This document shows, in pieces, positions 53,961 through 63,741 of a stretch of DNA of 64,000 bases; within the stretch, counting starts at the first letter, position 1; each line of letters starts with the position of its first letter. The notes under the pieces were generated by a model that was not told the DNA's origin, ran no database searches, and saw nothing but the letters and a program-made list of their open reading frames with translations. Both the position numbers and the translations under genes were made by a program. The DNA lies in assembly GCF_041415945.1 (NCBI RefSeq), contig NZ_JBGCUS010000001.1, forward strand, positions 1,054,001 through 1,118,000, read 5' to 3'. This DNA is from Ancylobacter sp. IITR112 (GTDB taxonomy: Bacteria; Pseudomonadota; Alphaproteobacteria; Rhizobiales; Xanthobacteraceae).

Positions 53961-53965
53961 AATGA

Positions 53966-54161
53966 ATGACCGACCGGGTGATCCACGCCCTCGAAGGCCT
54001 GAAGGGAGTATCCGCGATCCACACGACCAGTGGTGGCTGTGACCTCATCGTGGGACTGGACATCGCGACCTTGGTCGATCTTGCTGCCTGCACCGGGCCC
54101 GCCCGATCCCCGGCATGGACAACAGTGAGGTGCCCCTTCTGCTGGCGACCGCGCAGTAGAA
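53966..54161 (+). pseudogene. Lrp/AsnC ligand-binding domain remnant, frameshifted
   Basis: The frame from 53966 reads RVIHALEGLKGVSAIHTTSG and CDLIVGLDIATLVDL, the second half of an AsnC/RAM ligand-binding domain. After about 54090 the match moves to another frame, reading RARPIPGMDNSEVPLLLATAQ to a stop at 54159-54161. The N-terminal DNA-binding part is absent. It is a broken relic starting 6 bp after the fusion receptor stop. Confidence 0.6.
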
Positions 54162-54548
54162 GGGCACATTGCGAAGGCGCGTCAGCGCAAGCACTTAGAC
54201 TCATACTTCTGCTGGCGCCTTGGCGACAGGTTTCTACCGTCGTGGGCTCGAGCGGCGGCCAATTCGCTCGTTAGGCGAGGCCACCGGAACTTAGACTGAA
54301 ACCGATATTGCCCCAAGGTGCCGTCGTGAACGAAAAGTGCCTTGCCCGCCATGCCTGCTTCTGGGACGCGGCCGCGGCAAATTTAATCACCGGAATCGGG
54401 GCGCTTTGCGGCGGATGCCGAATGACCGCTGTGGGGCGCAAAGCGGACGTCTCTGAGGGGCACTCGAGGGGCTGCCAGGGGAGATCAGCTGACGTCCTTC
54501 GGCCTCGCCCATGCGATCGGTCCCGCCGTCTGGCATTTCAGGAAAAAT

Positions 54549-54584
54549 AAGGGCTGACAACGCATTGAAGCGCCGTCAGCCCTT
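54549..54584. repeat. Perfect 10-bp inverted repeat
   Basis: AAGGGCTGAC (54549-54558) and GTCAGCCCTT (54575-54584) surround a 16-nt loop. GATTTT follows on the plus strand, so it could act as a terminator for transcripts leaving the accessory island. Confidence 0.6.
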
Positions 54585-54640
54585 GATTTTCTGGTCCGAG
54601 CCAACCTTTGGCTGTCAGTGAGCCGAAGTATGGCGTCAAA

Positions 54641-54720
54641 TGCCCGACCTTTGGATGGCACGACACTCTGTGCCTAATCCGGCGAGTTCGCCGCTCAGAC
54701 GTGAAGCTGAAGGTCGGGCA
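54641..54720. repeat. 80-nt multi-hairpin inverted repeat, possible structured RNA
   Basis: An outer perfect 11-bp stem, TGCCCGACCTT (54641-54651) with AAGGTCGGGCA (54710-54720), encloses two smaller hairpins: GGCAC/GTGCC (54657-54674) and CGGCG/CGCCG (54680-54693). This three-stem arrangement could fold in either strand's RNA. No known RNA family was recognised. Confidence 0.45.
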
Positions 54721-54746
54721 CTTCGAGCAATCTCCGCTTCGAACCC

Positions 54747-54776
54747 TCGCTCACCCCTAAAAATCGGGGTGAGCGA
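54747..54776. repeat. Perfect 11-bp hairpin near the nrdJ 3' end
   Basis: TCGCTCACCCC (54747-54757) and GGGGTGAGCGA (54766-54776) flank an 8-nt loop (TAAAAATC). It is 78 bp beyond the nrdJ stop and may terminate or protect the nrdJ mRNA, although no T-run follows on the minus strand. Confidence 0.55.
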
Positions 54777-54853
54777 ACTTCGTGCGACGTTTGAGCGAAC
54801 TATTGCGCCGTTGAGCGTGATTCAGTGACGCGTCAAGGAATCCGATCAGGCAC

Positions 54854-57800
54854 TCACGAACACCCCGTCGTGCTTCCGCAGGTCTCGCACTTCAGGCAGG
54901 TGCCGTTCCTCACCATGGTGAAGTTCTGGCACTCGGGGCAGGCTTCGCCCTCATAGCCCTTGGCGCGGGCGATGGCGCGGGCTTCCGCCTTGGTCGGCGC
55001 GCTCGCCGCCGGGGCGGGAGCGGACCAGGGGAGGGCGTCGGTGCTGCCGAGTTCCGCCTCGTCGTCTTCTTCCGGAGTCGCCTTGAGCGCCGTGGCGCCC
55101 TGGATGCCGCCGCGCAGCGCCGTCACATTCGAGGCGCTGCCGGAGGTGGCGCCCGGCGCGGTGGTGCCGGCCGGCACCACCATCAGGCTCACATTCTTGC
55201 CGCGCATCAGCCCCTTGGACACCATGCGGGACGCCGCCGTGGTCGGCGAGGCCTTGCCCTCTTCGACGCCCTTGCCCAGCGCGTCGAAATGCGACTCGCC
55301 CGGCTCGACATGGCCGAGCTCGTGCCGGCCGAGATAGGACACCGCAAGCTCGCGGAAGATATAGTCGAGGATCGAGGTCGCGTATTTGATCGTGTCATTG
55401 CCCTGCACCGGGCCGGCAGGCTCGAAGCGGGTGAAGGTGAAGGCGTCGACATACTCCTCCAGCGGCACGCCATATTGCAGGCCCAGCGACACCGAGATGG
55501 CGAAGTTGTTGATGAACGAGCGCAGCGCCGCGCCTTCCTTGTGCATGTCGATGAAGATCTCGCCGAGGCGGCCATCGTCATATTCGCCGGTGCGCAGATA
55601 GACCTTGTGCCCGCCGACCACCGCCTTCTGGGTGTAGCCCTTGCGGCGGTCCGGCATCTTCTCGCGGTCGCGCAGGGCGACGACGCGCTCGACGATCTTC
55701 TCCACCACCTTCTCGGTGATCTGGGTGGCGCGGGCGGCGGCGGGCTTCTCCAGCAGCGCCTCGACCGCGTCTTCCTCGTCGTCCTCGTCGGCGATGAGCT
55801 GGGAATTCAGCGGCTGGGAGAGCTTGGAGCCATCGCGGTAGAGCGCGTTGGCCTTCAAAGCGAGGCGCCAGGAGAGCAGATAGGCCTCCTTGCAGTCCTC
55901 GACCGTCGCCTCGTTCGGCATGTTGATGGTCTTGGAGATCGCGCCCGACAGGAAGGGCTGCGCCGCCGCCATCATCAGAATGTGGCTGGTGACGGAGAGA
56001 TAGCGCTTGCCGATGCGCCCGCACGGATTGGCGCAGTCGAACACCGGGTAGTGCTCGGTCTTGAGGAAGGGGGCGCCCTCAAGCGTCATCGCGCCGCAGA
56101 CATGGATGTTGGCCGCCTCGATGTCCTTCTTGGAGAAGCCGAGGAAGGGCAGCAGCTCGAAGGTCGGATCAGCCAGCTTGTCGGCCGGCACGCCGAGCTT
56201 GGCCAGCGCCTCGTCGCCGAGCGTCCAGCGGTTGAACACGAACTTGATGTCGAAGGCCGCCTTCACGCTGGCGTCGATCTTCGCCAGCATGGCGTCATCG
56301 AAGCCCTTGGTGCGGAGCGTCGAGTGGTTGATCGCCGGCGCCTGGGTGATGGAGCCGTGGCCGACGGCATAGGCCTCGATCTCGGCGATCTGGCTCTCGG
56401 AATAGCCGAGCGTGCGCAGCGCCTGCGGCACGGCGCGGTTGATGATCTTGAAATAGCCGCCGCCGGCCAGCTTCTTGAACTTCACCAGCGCGAAATCGGG
56501 CTCGATGCCGGTGGTGTCGCAATCCATCACCAGGCCGATCGTGCCGGTGGGCGCGAGCAGCGTGGTCTGGGCGTTGCGGTAACCATGCGCCTCGCCGAGC
56601 GAAAGGGCGAGGTCCCAGGTCGCCTTGGCGCGCTCGACCAGCAGCTTCTCGGGCACCTTGGCATGGTCGAGCGGCACCGGGTTGGTGCTCAGCCCCTCAT
56701 AGCCAGCCTTCTCGCCATAGGCGGCGCGGCGGTGGTTGCGCATCACCCGCAGCATGTGCGGCGCGTTGGGGGTGTATTCCGGGAACGGACCCAGCTCCTT
56801 GGCCATCTCGGCCGAGGTGGCGTAGGCGACGCCGGTCATGATCGCGGTGAGCGCGCCGCAATAGGCGCGGCCTTCCTCGGAATCATAGGGGATGCCGGAG
56901 GTCATCAGCAGGCCGCCAATATTGGCGTAGCCGAGGCCGAGCGTGCGGTAGTCATAGGAGAGCTGGGCGATCTCCTTCGACGGGAACTGCGCCATCAGGA
57001 TGGAGATTTCGAGCACGACGGTCCACAGCCGGCACGCATGTTCATAGCTCTCCACATCGAACGTGCCGTCCGCCTTGCGGAACTGCAGCAGGTTCAGCGA
57101 GGCGAGGTTGCACGCCGTGTCGTCCAGGAACATGTATTCCGAGCACGGGTTGGAGGCGCGGATCGGGCCGCCGGCCGGGCTGGTGTGCCAGTCATTGATC
57201 GTGGTGTGGAACTGGATGCCGGGGTCGGCGCAGGCCCAGGCGGCGTGGCCGATCTTCTCCCACAACTCCTGCGCCTTCAGCGTCTTCGTCACCTTGCCGG
57301 TGATGCGCGAGGTGAGGTTCCAGTCGGCATCGGCCTCGACCGCATTCAGGAACGCGTCATCGACGCGCACCGAATTGTTCGAGTTCTGGCCGGAGACGGT
57401 CAGATAGGCTTCCGAATCCCAGTCAGTATCGTAGATCGGGAAGTCGATGTCGGTGTAGCCCTGGCGGGCGAACTGCACGACACGGCGGATATAGTTCTCC
57501 GGCACCTGCGCCTTCTTGGCGGCGCGGATCTCGCGCTTCAGGGCGGGGTTCATCGAAGGGTCGTAGCAATCGTCACCCTCGCCCTCGCAGTTCACGCAGG
57601 CCTTCATCACGGCCTTCATGTGCTTGGCGACGGTCTTGGAGCCGGTGACGAGAGCGGCGACCTTCTGCTCCTCCTTCACCTTCCAGTCGACATAGGTCTC
57701 GATATCGGGGTGGTCGACATCGACCACCACCATCTTGGCGGCGCGGCGGGTGGTGCCGCCGGACTTGATGGCGCCCGCCGCACGGTCGCCGATCTTGAGG

Positions 57801-58570
57801 AAGGACATGAGGCCGGAGGAGCGGCCGCCGCCGGAGAGCTTCTCGCCCTCGCCGCGCAGCGCGGAGAAGTTGGAGCCGGTGCCCGAGCCATATTTGAACA
57901 GGCGCGCCTCGCGCACCCACAGGTCCATGATGCCGCCCTCATTCACCAGGTCGTCGCCGACGGACTGGATGAAGCAGGCATGCGGCTGCGGATGCTCATA
58001 GGACGACTTGGAGCGGGTCAGCTCGCCGGTGACATAGTCGACATAGAAGTGGCCCTGGCTGGGGCCGTCGATGCCATAGGCCCAGTGCAGGCCGGTATTG
58101 AACCATTGCGGCGAATTGGGCGCGGCCATCTGCATGGCCAGCATGTAGCGGTGTTCGTCGAAGAAGGCCTGCGCGTCCTCCTCCGAATCGAAATAGCCAC
58201 CCTTCCAGCCCCAATAGGTCCAGGTGCCGGCCAGCCGGTCGAACACCTGACGGGAGTCGGTCTCGCCGACATAGCGCTCCTTCTGCGGGAGGCTGGCCAG
58301 CGCCGCCTCGTCGGCGACGCCGCGCCACAGGAAGGAGGGGACGGTCTCCTCCTCGGCCTTTTTCAGCCGTGCCGGAACGCCGGCCTTGCGGAAATATTTC
58401 TGCGCGATGATGTCGGTCGCGACCTGCGAGAAATGCTCGGGCACGTCGATGGCTTCGAGGCGGAACACCACCGACCCGTCGGGATTGCGGATCTCGCTCG
58501 TGGCCTTGCGGAACGCGATGTCCGCATAGGGTGAACGGCCGGCCTGCGTATAACGGCGCTGGATGCGCAT
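54854..58570 (-). CDS. nrdJ: Vitamin B12-dependent ribonucleotide reductase (class II)
   Basis: This 1238-residue enzyme reduces ribonucleotides to deoxyribonucleotides with adenosylcobalamin, with or without oxygen. The reductase barrel includes [26 protein letters not shown] (residues around the active-site cysteine) and a substrate-site stretch [29 protein letters not shown]. The C-terminus has a zinc-ribbon-like [15 protein letters not shown] ... [11 protein letters not shown], where the redox-relay cysteines of NrdJ sit. Length matches the long alphaproteobacterial NrdJ (about 1200-1250). It is monocistronic. A very long antisense frame here is a codon-bias shadow. Confidence 0.96.
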   Translation of the reverse strand: MRIQRRYTQAGRSPYADIAFRKATSEIRNPDGSVVFRLEAIDVPEHFSQVATDIIAQKYFRKAGVPARLKKAEEETVPSFLWRGVADEAALASLPQKERYVGETDSRQVFDRLAGTWTYWGWKGGYFDSEEDAQAFFDEHRYMLAMQMAAPNSPQWFNTGLHWAYGIDGPSQGHFYVDYVTGELTRSKSSYEHPQPHACFIQSVGDDLVNEGGIMDLWVREARLFKYGSGTGSNFSALRGEGEKLSGGGRSSGLMSFLKIGDRAAGAIKSGGTTRRAAKMVVVDVDHPDIETYVDWKVKEEQKVAALVTGSKTVAKHMKAVMKACVNCEGEGDDCYDPSMNPALKREIRAAKKAQVPENYIRRVVQFARQGYTDIDFPIYDTDWDSEAYLTVSGQNSNNSVRVDDAFLNAVEADADWNLTSRITGKVTKTLKAQELWEKIGHAAWACADPGIQFHTTINDWHTSPAGGPIRASNPCSEYMFLDDTACNLASLNLLQFRKADGTFDVESYEHACRLWTVVLEISILMAQFPSKEIAQLSYDYRTLGLGYANIGGLLMTSGIPYDSEEGRAYCGALTAIMTGVAYATSAEMAKELGPFPEYTPNAPHMLRVMRNHRRAAYGEKAGYEGLSTNPVPLDHAKVPEKLLVERAKATWDLALSLGEAHGYRNAQTTLLAPTGTIGLVMDCDTTGIEPDFALVKFKKLAGGGYFKIINRAVPQALRTLGYSESQIAEIEAYAVGHGSITQAPAINHSTLRTKGFDDAMLAKIDASVKAAFDIKFVFNRWTLGDEALAKLGVPADKLADPTFELLPFLGFSKKDIEAANIHVCGAMTLEGAPFLKTEHYPVFDCANPCGRIGKRYLSVTSHILMMAAAQPFLSGAISKTINMPNEATVEDCKEAYLLSWRLALKANALYRDGSKLSQPLNSQLIADEDDEEDAVEALLEKPAAARATQITEKVVEKIVERVVALRDREKMPDRRKGYTQKAVVGGHKVYLRTGEYDDGRLGEIFIDMHKEGAALRSFINNFAISVSLGLQYGVPLEEYVDAFTFTRFEPAGPVQGNDTIKYATSILDYIFRELAVSYLGRHELGHVEPGESHFDALGKGVEEGKASPTTAASRMVSKGLMRGKNVSLMVVPAGTTAPGATSGSASNVTALRGGIQGATALKATPEEDDEAELGSTDALPWSAPAPAASAPTKAEARAIARAKGYEGEACPECQNFTMVRNGTCLKCETCGSTTGCS

Positions 58571-59149
58571 TCTCGTCGTCCCCGGTTCGTGGCAGGCCCG
58601 TCCTCCGGCCTGCGCAGCGATTTCTCAATGCCTCGGACCTGCGTCCGCATACCCCGTCATTCCGAAATCGAACGGCATGGGCGCCGCTGCGTTCCGGTGT
58701 GTTGTTGGTACGCACGTGACACGCACAAACGCCCCGCCGGAGTTCAGTACCGGCGATGGAGCCCGCTTCAATCTGGATGATGCCGGCGCAAGACAAACGC
58801 TGCGACCGACCGCGCCAAACTGGCCGACTCCCTCTGATGCGTCAACCTCGCGTCACAAACTCTAGTGTGGAGTGTGTGAAAAAATCGCTAAATCTAGATG
58901 GTGACGCATCATCCCGCCCGCCAGGGGCGAAGCCCAATCGAGAGGGGATTCGGCCCGTGAGTCCAGCGCCAATCGCGCATGCGTGACACGCCGGTGGACA
59001 GTGGGGATCACGGGCATCACCCCTGCTTGCAGCTTTGCCATTTTGGTTTCGCACGTTCGCCGCGCGCTCCTGACCCATCGGCATCTGGACAGCGCGGGCG
59101 GGTTCGCCCACATGGCAGCCAACCCCGCTTATTGAACCCGGCTCGTTCC
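58571..59149. promoter_or_regulatory. nrdJ / MFS divergent promoter region with a possible NrdR box
   Basis: This 579-bp region has no supported gene. CACAAACTCTAGTG (58854-58867) has CAC/GTG arms and resembles an NrdR box, the ATP-cone repressor site upstream of ribonucleotide reductase genes, but only one copy is clear and the centre is imperfect. No B12 box of a cobalamin riboswitch was found. Confidence 0.35.
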
Positions 59150-60340
59150 ATGACCTCCGCCTCCGACGCGCAGCCCGCCGCCGGCGCCCTGTCCTTTTTC
59201 CTGCTCGCCCTCGCGGCGGGCCTGGGCGCGGCCAATCTTTATTACGCTCAGCCGCTGATCGCGCTGATCGCCGACGATGTCGGCCTTGACGAGACGCTGG
59301 CCAGCCTCGTCGTCACTGTCAGCCAGCTCGGCTATATCGCCGGGCTGCTGCTGCTGGTGCCGCTCGGCGACATTCTCGAGAACCGGCGGCTCATCGCGGC
59401 CATTCTGCTCTGCGCGGCGGCGGGTCTCGGCCTCGCCTTCGCCGCCACGACGCCGGCGCTGTTCCTGCTGGCGGCGCTGGTGTTCGGCATCGGTTCGGTG
59501 GTGGCGCAGGTGGCGGTGCCCTTCGCCGCGCATCTCGCCCGGCCGGAGGAGCGTGGCCGCAAGGTCGGCAGCGTGGTGAGCGGCCTGATGACCGGCATCC
59601 TGCTGGCGCGGCCGGTGTCCTCGCTGCTGGCGCACTGGTTCGGCTGGCGCGCGGTGTTCCTGATCGCCGCGCTGACGATGCTGGCGCTCGCCGTGGGGCT
59701 GCGCCTCGCCCTGCCGCCGCGTCACCCCGGCGGGCGCACCAGCTATGCCCGGCTGGTCGGCTCGCTCCTACCCCTGCTGCGGGCGCAGCCGGTGCTGCGC
59801 CGGCGCGCGCTCTATCAGGCGGCGATGTTCGCCGCCTTCACCCTGTTCTGGACGGCGGTGCCGCTGGAACTCGCCGGGCCGGAGTTCCGCCTCGGCCAGC
59901 AAGGCATCGCGCTGTTCGCTCTGGCAGGGGCCGCCAGCGTCGTCATCTCGCCGGTGGCGGGATGGCTGGCCGACCGCGGATGGTCGAGACTGGCGACCGG
60001 TCTCGCCCTGGCGCTGGCACTGGCGGGCATGCTGCTGACCGAACTCGGCAACGGCATGTCCTCGCTGGTCGTTCTGGCGCTCGGCGCCATTGTGCTGGAC
60101 TGCGCGGTGACGGCCAATCTGGTGTTCGGCCAGCGTGCCATCTTCATGCTGGCGCCGGAGATCCGGGCGCGGCTCAACGCGCTCTACATCGCCACCTTCT
60201 TCGCCGGCGGCGCGGTGGGCTCGGCGCTGGCCAGTCCGCTTTATGCGCTCGGCGGCTGGGCGGCGGTGACGGTCGCGGGCAGCGTGGTGCTGCTACTGGC
60301 GCTGGCCTATTATGCCACGGAGTTCCGCCACCGTGGTTAA
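59150..60340 (+). CDS. Major facilitator superfamily transporter
   Basis: This 396-residue carrier has about twelve spans. ANLYYAQPLIALIADDVGLDE is the first-helix motif of the YnfM/arabinose-efflux-like group. VVTVSQLGYIAGLLLLVPLGDILENRRLI contains the motif A loop, and AHLARPEERGRKVGSVVSGLMTGIL the central helix. The start MTSASDAQPAAG was chosen because the frame extension to 58979 is non-coding. Efflux of a small organic compound is likely; the substrate is unknown. Confidence 0.9.
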   Translation: MTSASDAQPAAGALSFFLLALAAGLGAANLYYAQPLIALIADDVGLDETLASLVVTVSQLGYIAGLLLLVPLGDILENRRLIAAILLCAAAGLGLAFAATTPALFLLAALVFGIGSVVAQVAVPFAAHLARPEERGRKVGSVVSGLMTGILLARPVSSLLAHWFGWRAVFLIAALTMLALAVGLRLALPPRHPGGRTSYARLVGSLLPLLRAQPVLRRRALYQAAMFAAFTLFWTAVPLELAGPEFRLGQQGIALFALAGAASVVISPVAGWLADRGWSRLATGLALALALAGMLLTELGNGMSSLVVLALGAIVLDCAVTANLVFGQRAIFMLAPEIRARLNALYIATFFAGGAVGSALASPLYALGGWAAVTVAGSVVLLLALAYYATEFRHRG

Positions 60341-60430
60341 GCGCCGCGCCGGGCCGCGCGTGGCTGGACTTCGCGCGGTGCGGGTGGCATGTTCCGCGCG
60401 AGATCGACGGCCGGCGCAGGGACGAATTCC

Positions 60431-60844
60431 GTGAAGATTTCCGACTTCATCACCGAGACCTTCACCTGGTGGAACGCCCAGACCATGGGCACGCGCTTCC
60501 ACACCTGGCGGCATGGGGAGTTCGTCGGCACGGACGAGTTCGGCAACCGCTACTATCGCACCAAGGGCCGCAAGATCGACCCGGCCCTCGGCTTCGAGCG
60601 CCGCTGGGTAATCTATAATGGCTATGCCGAGGCCACGGCGATTCCCCCCGGCTGGCACGCCTGGATGCACCAGCGCTCCGATGTGCCGCCGAGTGAAGAC
60701 ACCTATGTGGCGCGCGAGTGGGAAAAGCCGCATCGGCCGAACCCGACCGGCACGGTCAACGCCTATCATCCTCCCGGCTCGGCCATCGGCTTCGGTCATC
60801 GCCCGGCGGTGACGGGAGACTACAAGGCCTGGACCCCCGAGTGA
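60431..60844 (+). CDS. NADH:ubiquinone oxidoreductase accessory subunit, NDUFA12/B17.2 family
   Basis: This 137-residue protein starts at GTG (VKISDFITETFTWWNAQTMGTRFHTWRHGEFVG). It contains the family's FGNRYYRTKG, ERRWVIYNGYAEATAIPPGWHAWMH, and YHPPGSA. Alphaproteobacterial Complex I carries this subunit, the homolog of mitochondrial NDUFA12, at the matrix/cytoplasmic arm. It stands apart from the main nuo operon. The gene order NDUFA12-DUF2155-aat-accC is common in this order. Confidence 0.93.
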   Translation: MKISDFITETFTWWNAQTMGTRFHTWRHGEFVGTDEFGNRYYRTKGRKIDPALGFERRWVIYNGYAEATAIPPGWHAWMHQRSDVPPSEDTYVAREWEKPHRPNPTGTVNAYHPPGSAIGFGHRPAVTGDYKAWTPE

Positions 60845-60975
60845 GGCCTGCCGCGCCGGCAGGGCAGGTGAGGCCAGGCACCGCGATTGCGCGCCCGCCC
60901 CGACATCGCCGCATTGCCCGGCATCTTGGCCCCCTGCGCGCGCCGGAGGGGCAGTGCGCTTCGCGAGGCTTTCCG

Positions 60976-61638
60976 GTGCACGGCATTTCCGCTTTCCGAG
61001 CTTTCCTGCGTCCCGCACTTCTTTCGGCGGCACTGATGGCCGGCTTCGCCGCCGCGCCGGCGTCGGCGCAGCAGGGCTGGCAGGGCGGGGTTGAATCGCA
61101 GCCCCTGGCGCCGCCGCCGCTGATGGAAGGCCCGGTGGAGGATCCCGATTCGCCGCCCGGCGGCCCGGGCGTTCCCTCCATCATGGACGACCCCGACGCC
61201 GGTGCGCCGCGTGCCCCCGCCCCGGCGCCGGCGGAAGTGCCGGGACAGGCGACGGTGGGCCCCAGCGGCGACATCGAGGTGATCCAGCCGCCGGAGCAGA
61301 AGATCGAGAACAAGACGGCGGTGTTCTCCGGGCTCGACAAGATCACCGGCCGCATCACCAGCTTCGATGTCTCGATCAACGAGACGGTGCAGTTCGGCGC
61401 GCTGCGCATCACGCCGCGCGCCTGCTATACCCGGCCCGAGGGCGAGCAGCAGAACACCACGGGCTTCGTCGAGATCCAGGAAATCGCGCTCGATGGCAAG
61501 GTCCAGCCGCTGTTCGGCGGCTGGATGTTCGCTTCCAGCCCCGGCCTGCACGGTGTCGAGCACCCGATCTATGATGTGTGGCTGACCGACTGCAAGCAGA
61601 CCGACCCGGTGATCGCCTCGCCCGGCGGCCAGCAGTAG
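60976..61638 (+). CDS. DUF2155 periplasmic protein
   Basis: This 220-residue protein starts at GTG ([11 protein letters not shown]), with a signal peptide cut near residue 34 (PASAQQG). A proline-rich, low-complexity stretch (about 40-95) is followed by the DUF2155 domain: [42 protein letters not shown] ... [28 protein letters not shown]. Two cysteines (in RACYTRP and LTDCKQ) may pair. Its 3' end overlaps the convergent aat gene by 70 bp. Function is unknown, but the gene is conserved in alphaproteobacteria. Confidence 0.9.
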   Translation: MHGISAFRAFLRPALLSAALMAGFAAAPASAQQGWQGGVESQPLAPPPLMEGPVEDPDSPPGGPGVPSIMDDPDAGAPRAPAPAPAEVPGQATVGPSGDIEVIQPPEQKIENKTAVFSGLDKITGRITSFDVSINETVQFGALRITPRACYTRPEGEQQNTTGFVEIQEIALDGKVQPLFGGWMFASSPGLHGVEHPIYDVWLTDCKQTDPVIASPGGQQ

Positions 61639-62249
61639 AAATCCGCCTCACCCGCCTGCAGCGCCTGAGCCAGCAGCCGGCTGTACTGGCGCTTGGGCAC
61701 TTCGATGGCGCCGAAGCTGCGCAGATGATCGGTGACGAACTGGGTGTCGAGCAGCACGAAGCCGCCCCGCCTCAGCCGCGCCACCAGATGCACCAGCGCC
61801 ACCTTGGAGGCGTCGCGCGCGGTGTGGAACATGCTCTCGCCGAAGAAGGCGCGCCCCAGCCGCACCCCGTAGAGACCGCCGACCAGCGCGCCGTCCTGCC
61901 AGGCTTCCACCGAGTGGCAGTGGCCGCGCGCGTGCAGGTCGCAATAGAGCTTGCGGATGCGGCGGCTGATCCATGTTGAGCCGCGCCCCTCGGCCGGCGC
62001 GGCGCAATGGTCGATCACCGCTTCGAAATCATGGTCGATGCGGATTTCGAACCGGTCGGAACGCACCGTGCGGGCGAGGCGGCTCGACACGGTGAAGTCG
62101 TTGAGCGGAATGACGCCGCGCCGCTCCGGCTCGATCCAGTACAGGCCGGGATCGTCGGCGCTCTCGGCCATCGGGAAGATGCCGCAGGCATAGGCCTTGA
62201 GCAGAACCTCGGGAGTGATCTCGACCTGATGTTCGCGCGGATGTGACAT
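61569..62249 (-). CDS. aat: Leucyl/phenylalanyl-tRNA-protein transferase
   Basis: This 226-residue enzyme transfers Leu or Phe from aminoacyl-tRNA to proteins with basic N-termini (N-end rule). The N-terminus [32 protein letters not shown], and [67 protein letters not shown] are all family-typical. The last residues (CLQSVSHTS) are read from the strand opposite the DUF2155 C-terminus. Confidence 0.95.
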   Translation of the reverse strand: MSHPREHQVEITPEVLLKAYACGIFPMAESADDPGLYWIEPERRGVIPLNDFTVSSRLARTVRSDRFEIRIDHDFEAVIDHCAAPAEGRGSTWISRRIRKLYCDLHARGHCHSVEAWQDGALVGGLYGVRLGRAFFGESMFHTARDASKVALVHLVARLRRGGFVLLDTQFVTDHLRSFGAIEVPKRQYSRLLAQALQAGEADFYCWPPGEAITGSVCLQSVSHTS

Positions 62250-62320
62250 GGTGCCAGCATGACCGAGATGGGCGGCGCTGTGAAGGCGGGCGCGGGGTGC
62301 AGCGGCGCGAGGGCGGACAT

Positions 62321-62346
62321 GAAAATGGCCGGGCGTGCCCGGCCAT
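62321..62346 (-). terminator. Intrinsic terminator of the accB-accC operon
   Basis: Perfect 10-bp arms (62325-62334 and 62337-62346, ATGGCCGGGC and its complement) are followed on the minus strand by TTTT. The hairpin lies 33 bp past the accC stop, a good rho-independent terminator. Confidence 0.7.
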
Positions 62347-62378
62347 GAGGTTGTCCTGCCCGGCAGGGCGGCGACGGC

Positions 62379-63731
62379 TCAGACGCCCGGCTCGCCCTCG
62401 GCGAGGAAGTGCTCCAGCCAGTGGATGTCATAGGCGCCGCGCTTGATGTCGTCGTTCTCAACAAGTTCGCGGAACAGCGGCAGCGTGGTCTCGATACCTT
62501 CCACCACGAACTCGTTCAGCGCGCGCTTCAGCCGGGCGAGGCACTCCTCGCGGGTGGCGGCGTGAATGATCAGCTTGCCGGCCAGGCTGTCGTAATAGGG
62601 CGGGATCGAATAGCCCTGATACACCGCCGAATCAATGCGCACGCCCGGCCCGCCCGGCACGTGCCAGTAGTCGATCCGCCCCGGCGACGGGCGGAAGGTG
62701 CGTGGGTGCTCGGCATTCACCCGGCACTCGATCGCATGGCCGTGGAGGGTGATGTCGTCCTGCGTCACGCTCATCGGCAGGCCGGCGGCGACGCGGATCT
62801 GCTCATTGATGAGGTCGACTCCGGTGATGGCCTCGGTCACCGGATGCTCCACCTGGATGCGGGTGTTCATCTCGATGAAGTAGAACTCGCCATTCTCGTA
62901 CAGGAACTCGATCGTGCCGGCGCCGAGATATTTCAGGTCGCGCATGGCCTGCGCCACCGTCTCGCCGATGCGGGCGCGCTGTTCGGGCGTGAGGATCGGG
63001 GAGGGGGCTTCCTCCAGCACCTTCTGGTGACGGCGCTGCAGCGAGCAGTCGCGTTCGCCGAGATGGATGGCGTTGCCCTTGCCGTCGCCGAGCACCTGGA
63101 TTTCGATGTGCCGGGGGGTGCCGAGATATTTCTCGATATAGACCGCATCGTCGCCGAAGGCGGCGCGGGCTTCCGAACGGGCGGTGGAGAGGGCGGCGGA
63201 GAGTTCCTGCTCCGAGCGCGCCACCTTCATGCCGCGCCCGCCACCGCCGGCGGCGGCCTTGATGAGCACGGGATAGCCGATCTCGTTGGCGACCTTCATC
63301 GCCTCGTCGTCGGAGGTGACGCCACCATCCGAGCCGGGCACGCAGGGAATGCCGAGCCGCTTGGCGGTCTTCTTCGCCTCGATCTTGTCGCCCATGATGC
63401 GGATATGCTCGGGCTTCGGCCCGATGAACTGCACGCCGTGGTCGATGAGGATTTCCGCGAAGCGCGCATTCTCGGCGAGGAAGCCATAGCCGGGATGCAC
63501 CGCCTCGGCGCCAGTGATCTCGCAGGCGGCGAGCAGGGCGGGAATGTTGAGATAGCTGTCGCGGGCCTGCGGCGGGCCGATGCACACGCTTTCATCCGCC
63601 AGCTTCACATGCATGGCGTTGGCGTCGGCGGTGGAATGAACCGCCACGGTGGCGATGCCCATTTCCTTGCAGGCGCGCAGCACGCGCAGGGCGATCTCGC
63701 CGCGATTGGCAATCAGGATCTTGCCGAACAT
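62379..63731 (-). CDS. accC: Biotin carboxylase subunit of acetyl-CoA carboxylase
   Basis: This 450-residue enzyme carboxylates the biotin on AccB using ATP and bicarbonate, the first step of fatty-acid synthesis. The ATP-grasp domain includes [39 protein letters not shown], the glycine-rich loop [34 protein letters not shown], and [19 protein letters not shown]. The C-terminal half has [13 protein letters not shown] and FRPSPGRI. Length is normal. It follows accB by 10 bp. Confidence 0.97.
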   Translation of the reverse strand: MFGKILIANRGEIALRVLRACKEMGIATVAVHSTADANAMHVKLADESVCIGPPQARDSYLNIPALLAACEITGAEAVHPGYGFLAENARFAEILIDHGVQFIGPKPEHIRIMGDKIEAKKTAKRLGIPCVPGSDGGVTSDDEAMKVANEIGYPVLIKAAAGGGGRGMKVARSEQELSAALSTARSEARAAFGDDAVYIEKYLGTPRHIEIQVLGDGKGNAIHLGERDCSLQRRHQKVLEEAPSPILTPEQRARIGETVAQAMRDLKYLGAGTIEFLYENGEFYFIEMNTRIQVEHPVTEAITGVDLINEQIRVAAGLPMSVTQDDITLHGHAIECRVNAEHPRTFRPSPGRIDYWHVPGGPGVRIDSAVYQGYSIPPYYDSLAGKLIIHAATREECLARLKRALNEFVVEGIETTLPLFRELVENDDIKRGAYDIHWLEHFLAEGEPGV

Positions 63732-63741
63732 CAGGCGCGCC

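Larger units (their letters stand above)
54162..54853. other. Non-coding, structure-rich region before nrdJ
   Basis: About 690 bp with no supported gene. It contains AATGACCGCTGTGGGGCGCA (54420-54439), of the kind found in scattered intergenic repeats. It also has three perfect inverted repeats listed separately (54549-54584, 54641-54720, 54747-54776), and the direct repeat GAGCGAACT at 54771-54779 and 54793-54801, with a degenerate third copy at 54813. It lies between the convergent accessory island and nrdJ. Confidence 0.5.

Noticed and set aside
54308..54550. 80-codon frame downstream of the fusion receptor
   Set aside because: It includes the intergenic repeat-like stretch near 54420 and no protein-like pattern.
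54640..54790. tRNA gene suggested by a GGGTTCGA-like segment on the minus strand
   Set aside because: No acceptor stem, D-arm or anticodon arm can be placed around it.
55289..58534. 1081-codon open frame antisense to nrdJ
   Set aside because: It mirrors the reverse frame of a highly conserved gene in GC-rich DNA, has no recognisable domain and is rich in low-complexity R/G/A/D segments.
58571..59149. Cobalamin riboswitch controlling nrdJ
   Set aside because: No B12-box-like segment was found upstream of the nrdJ start; nrdJ itself often lacks one.
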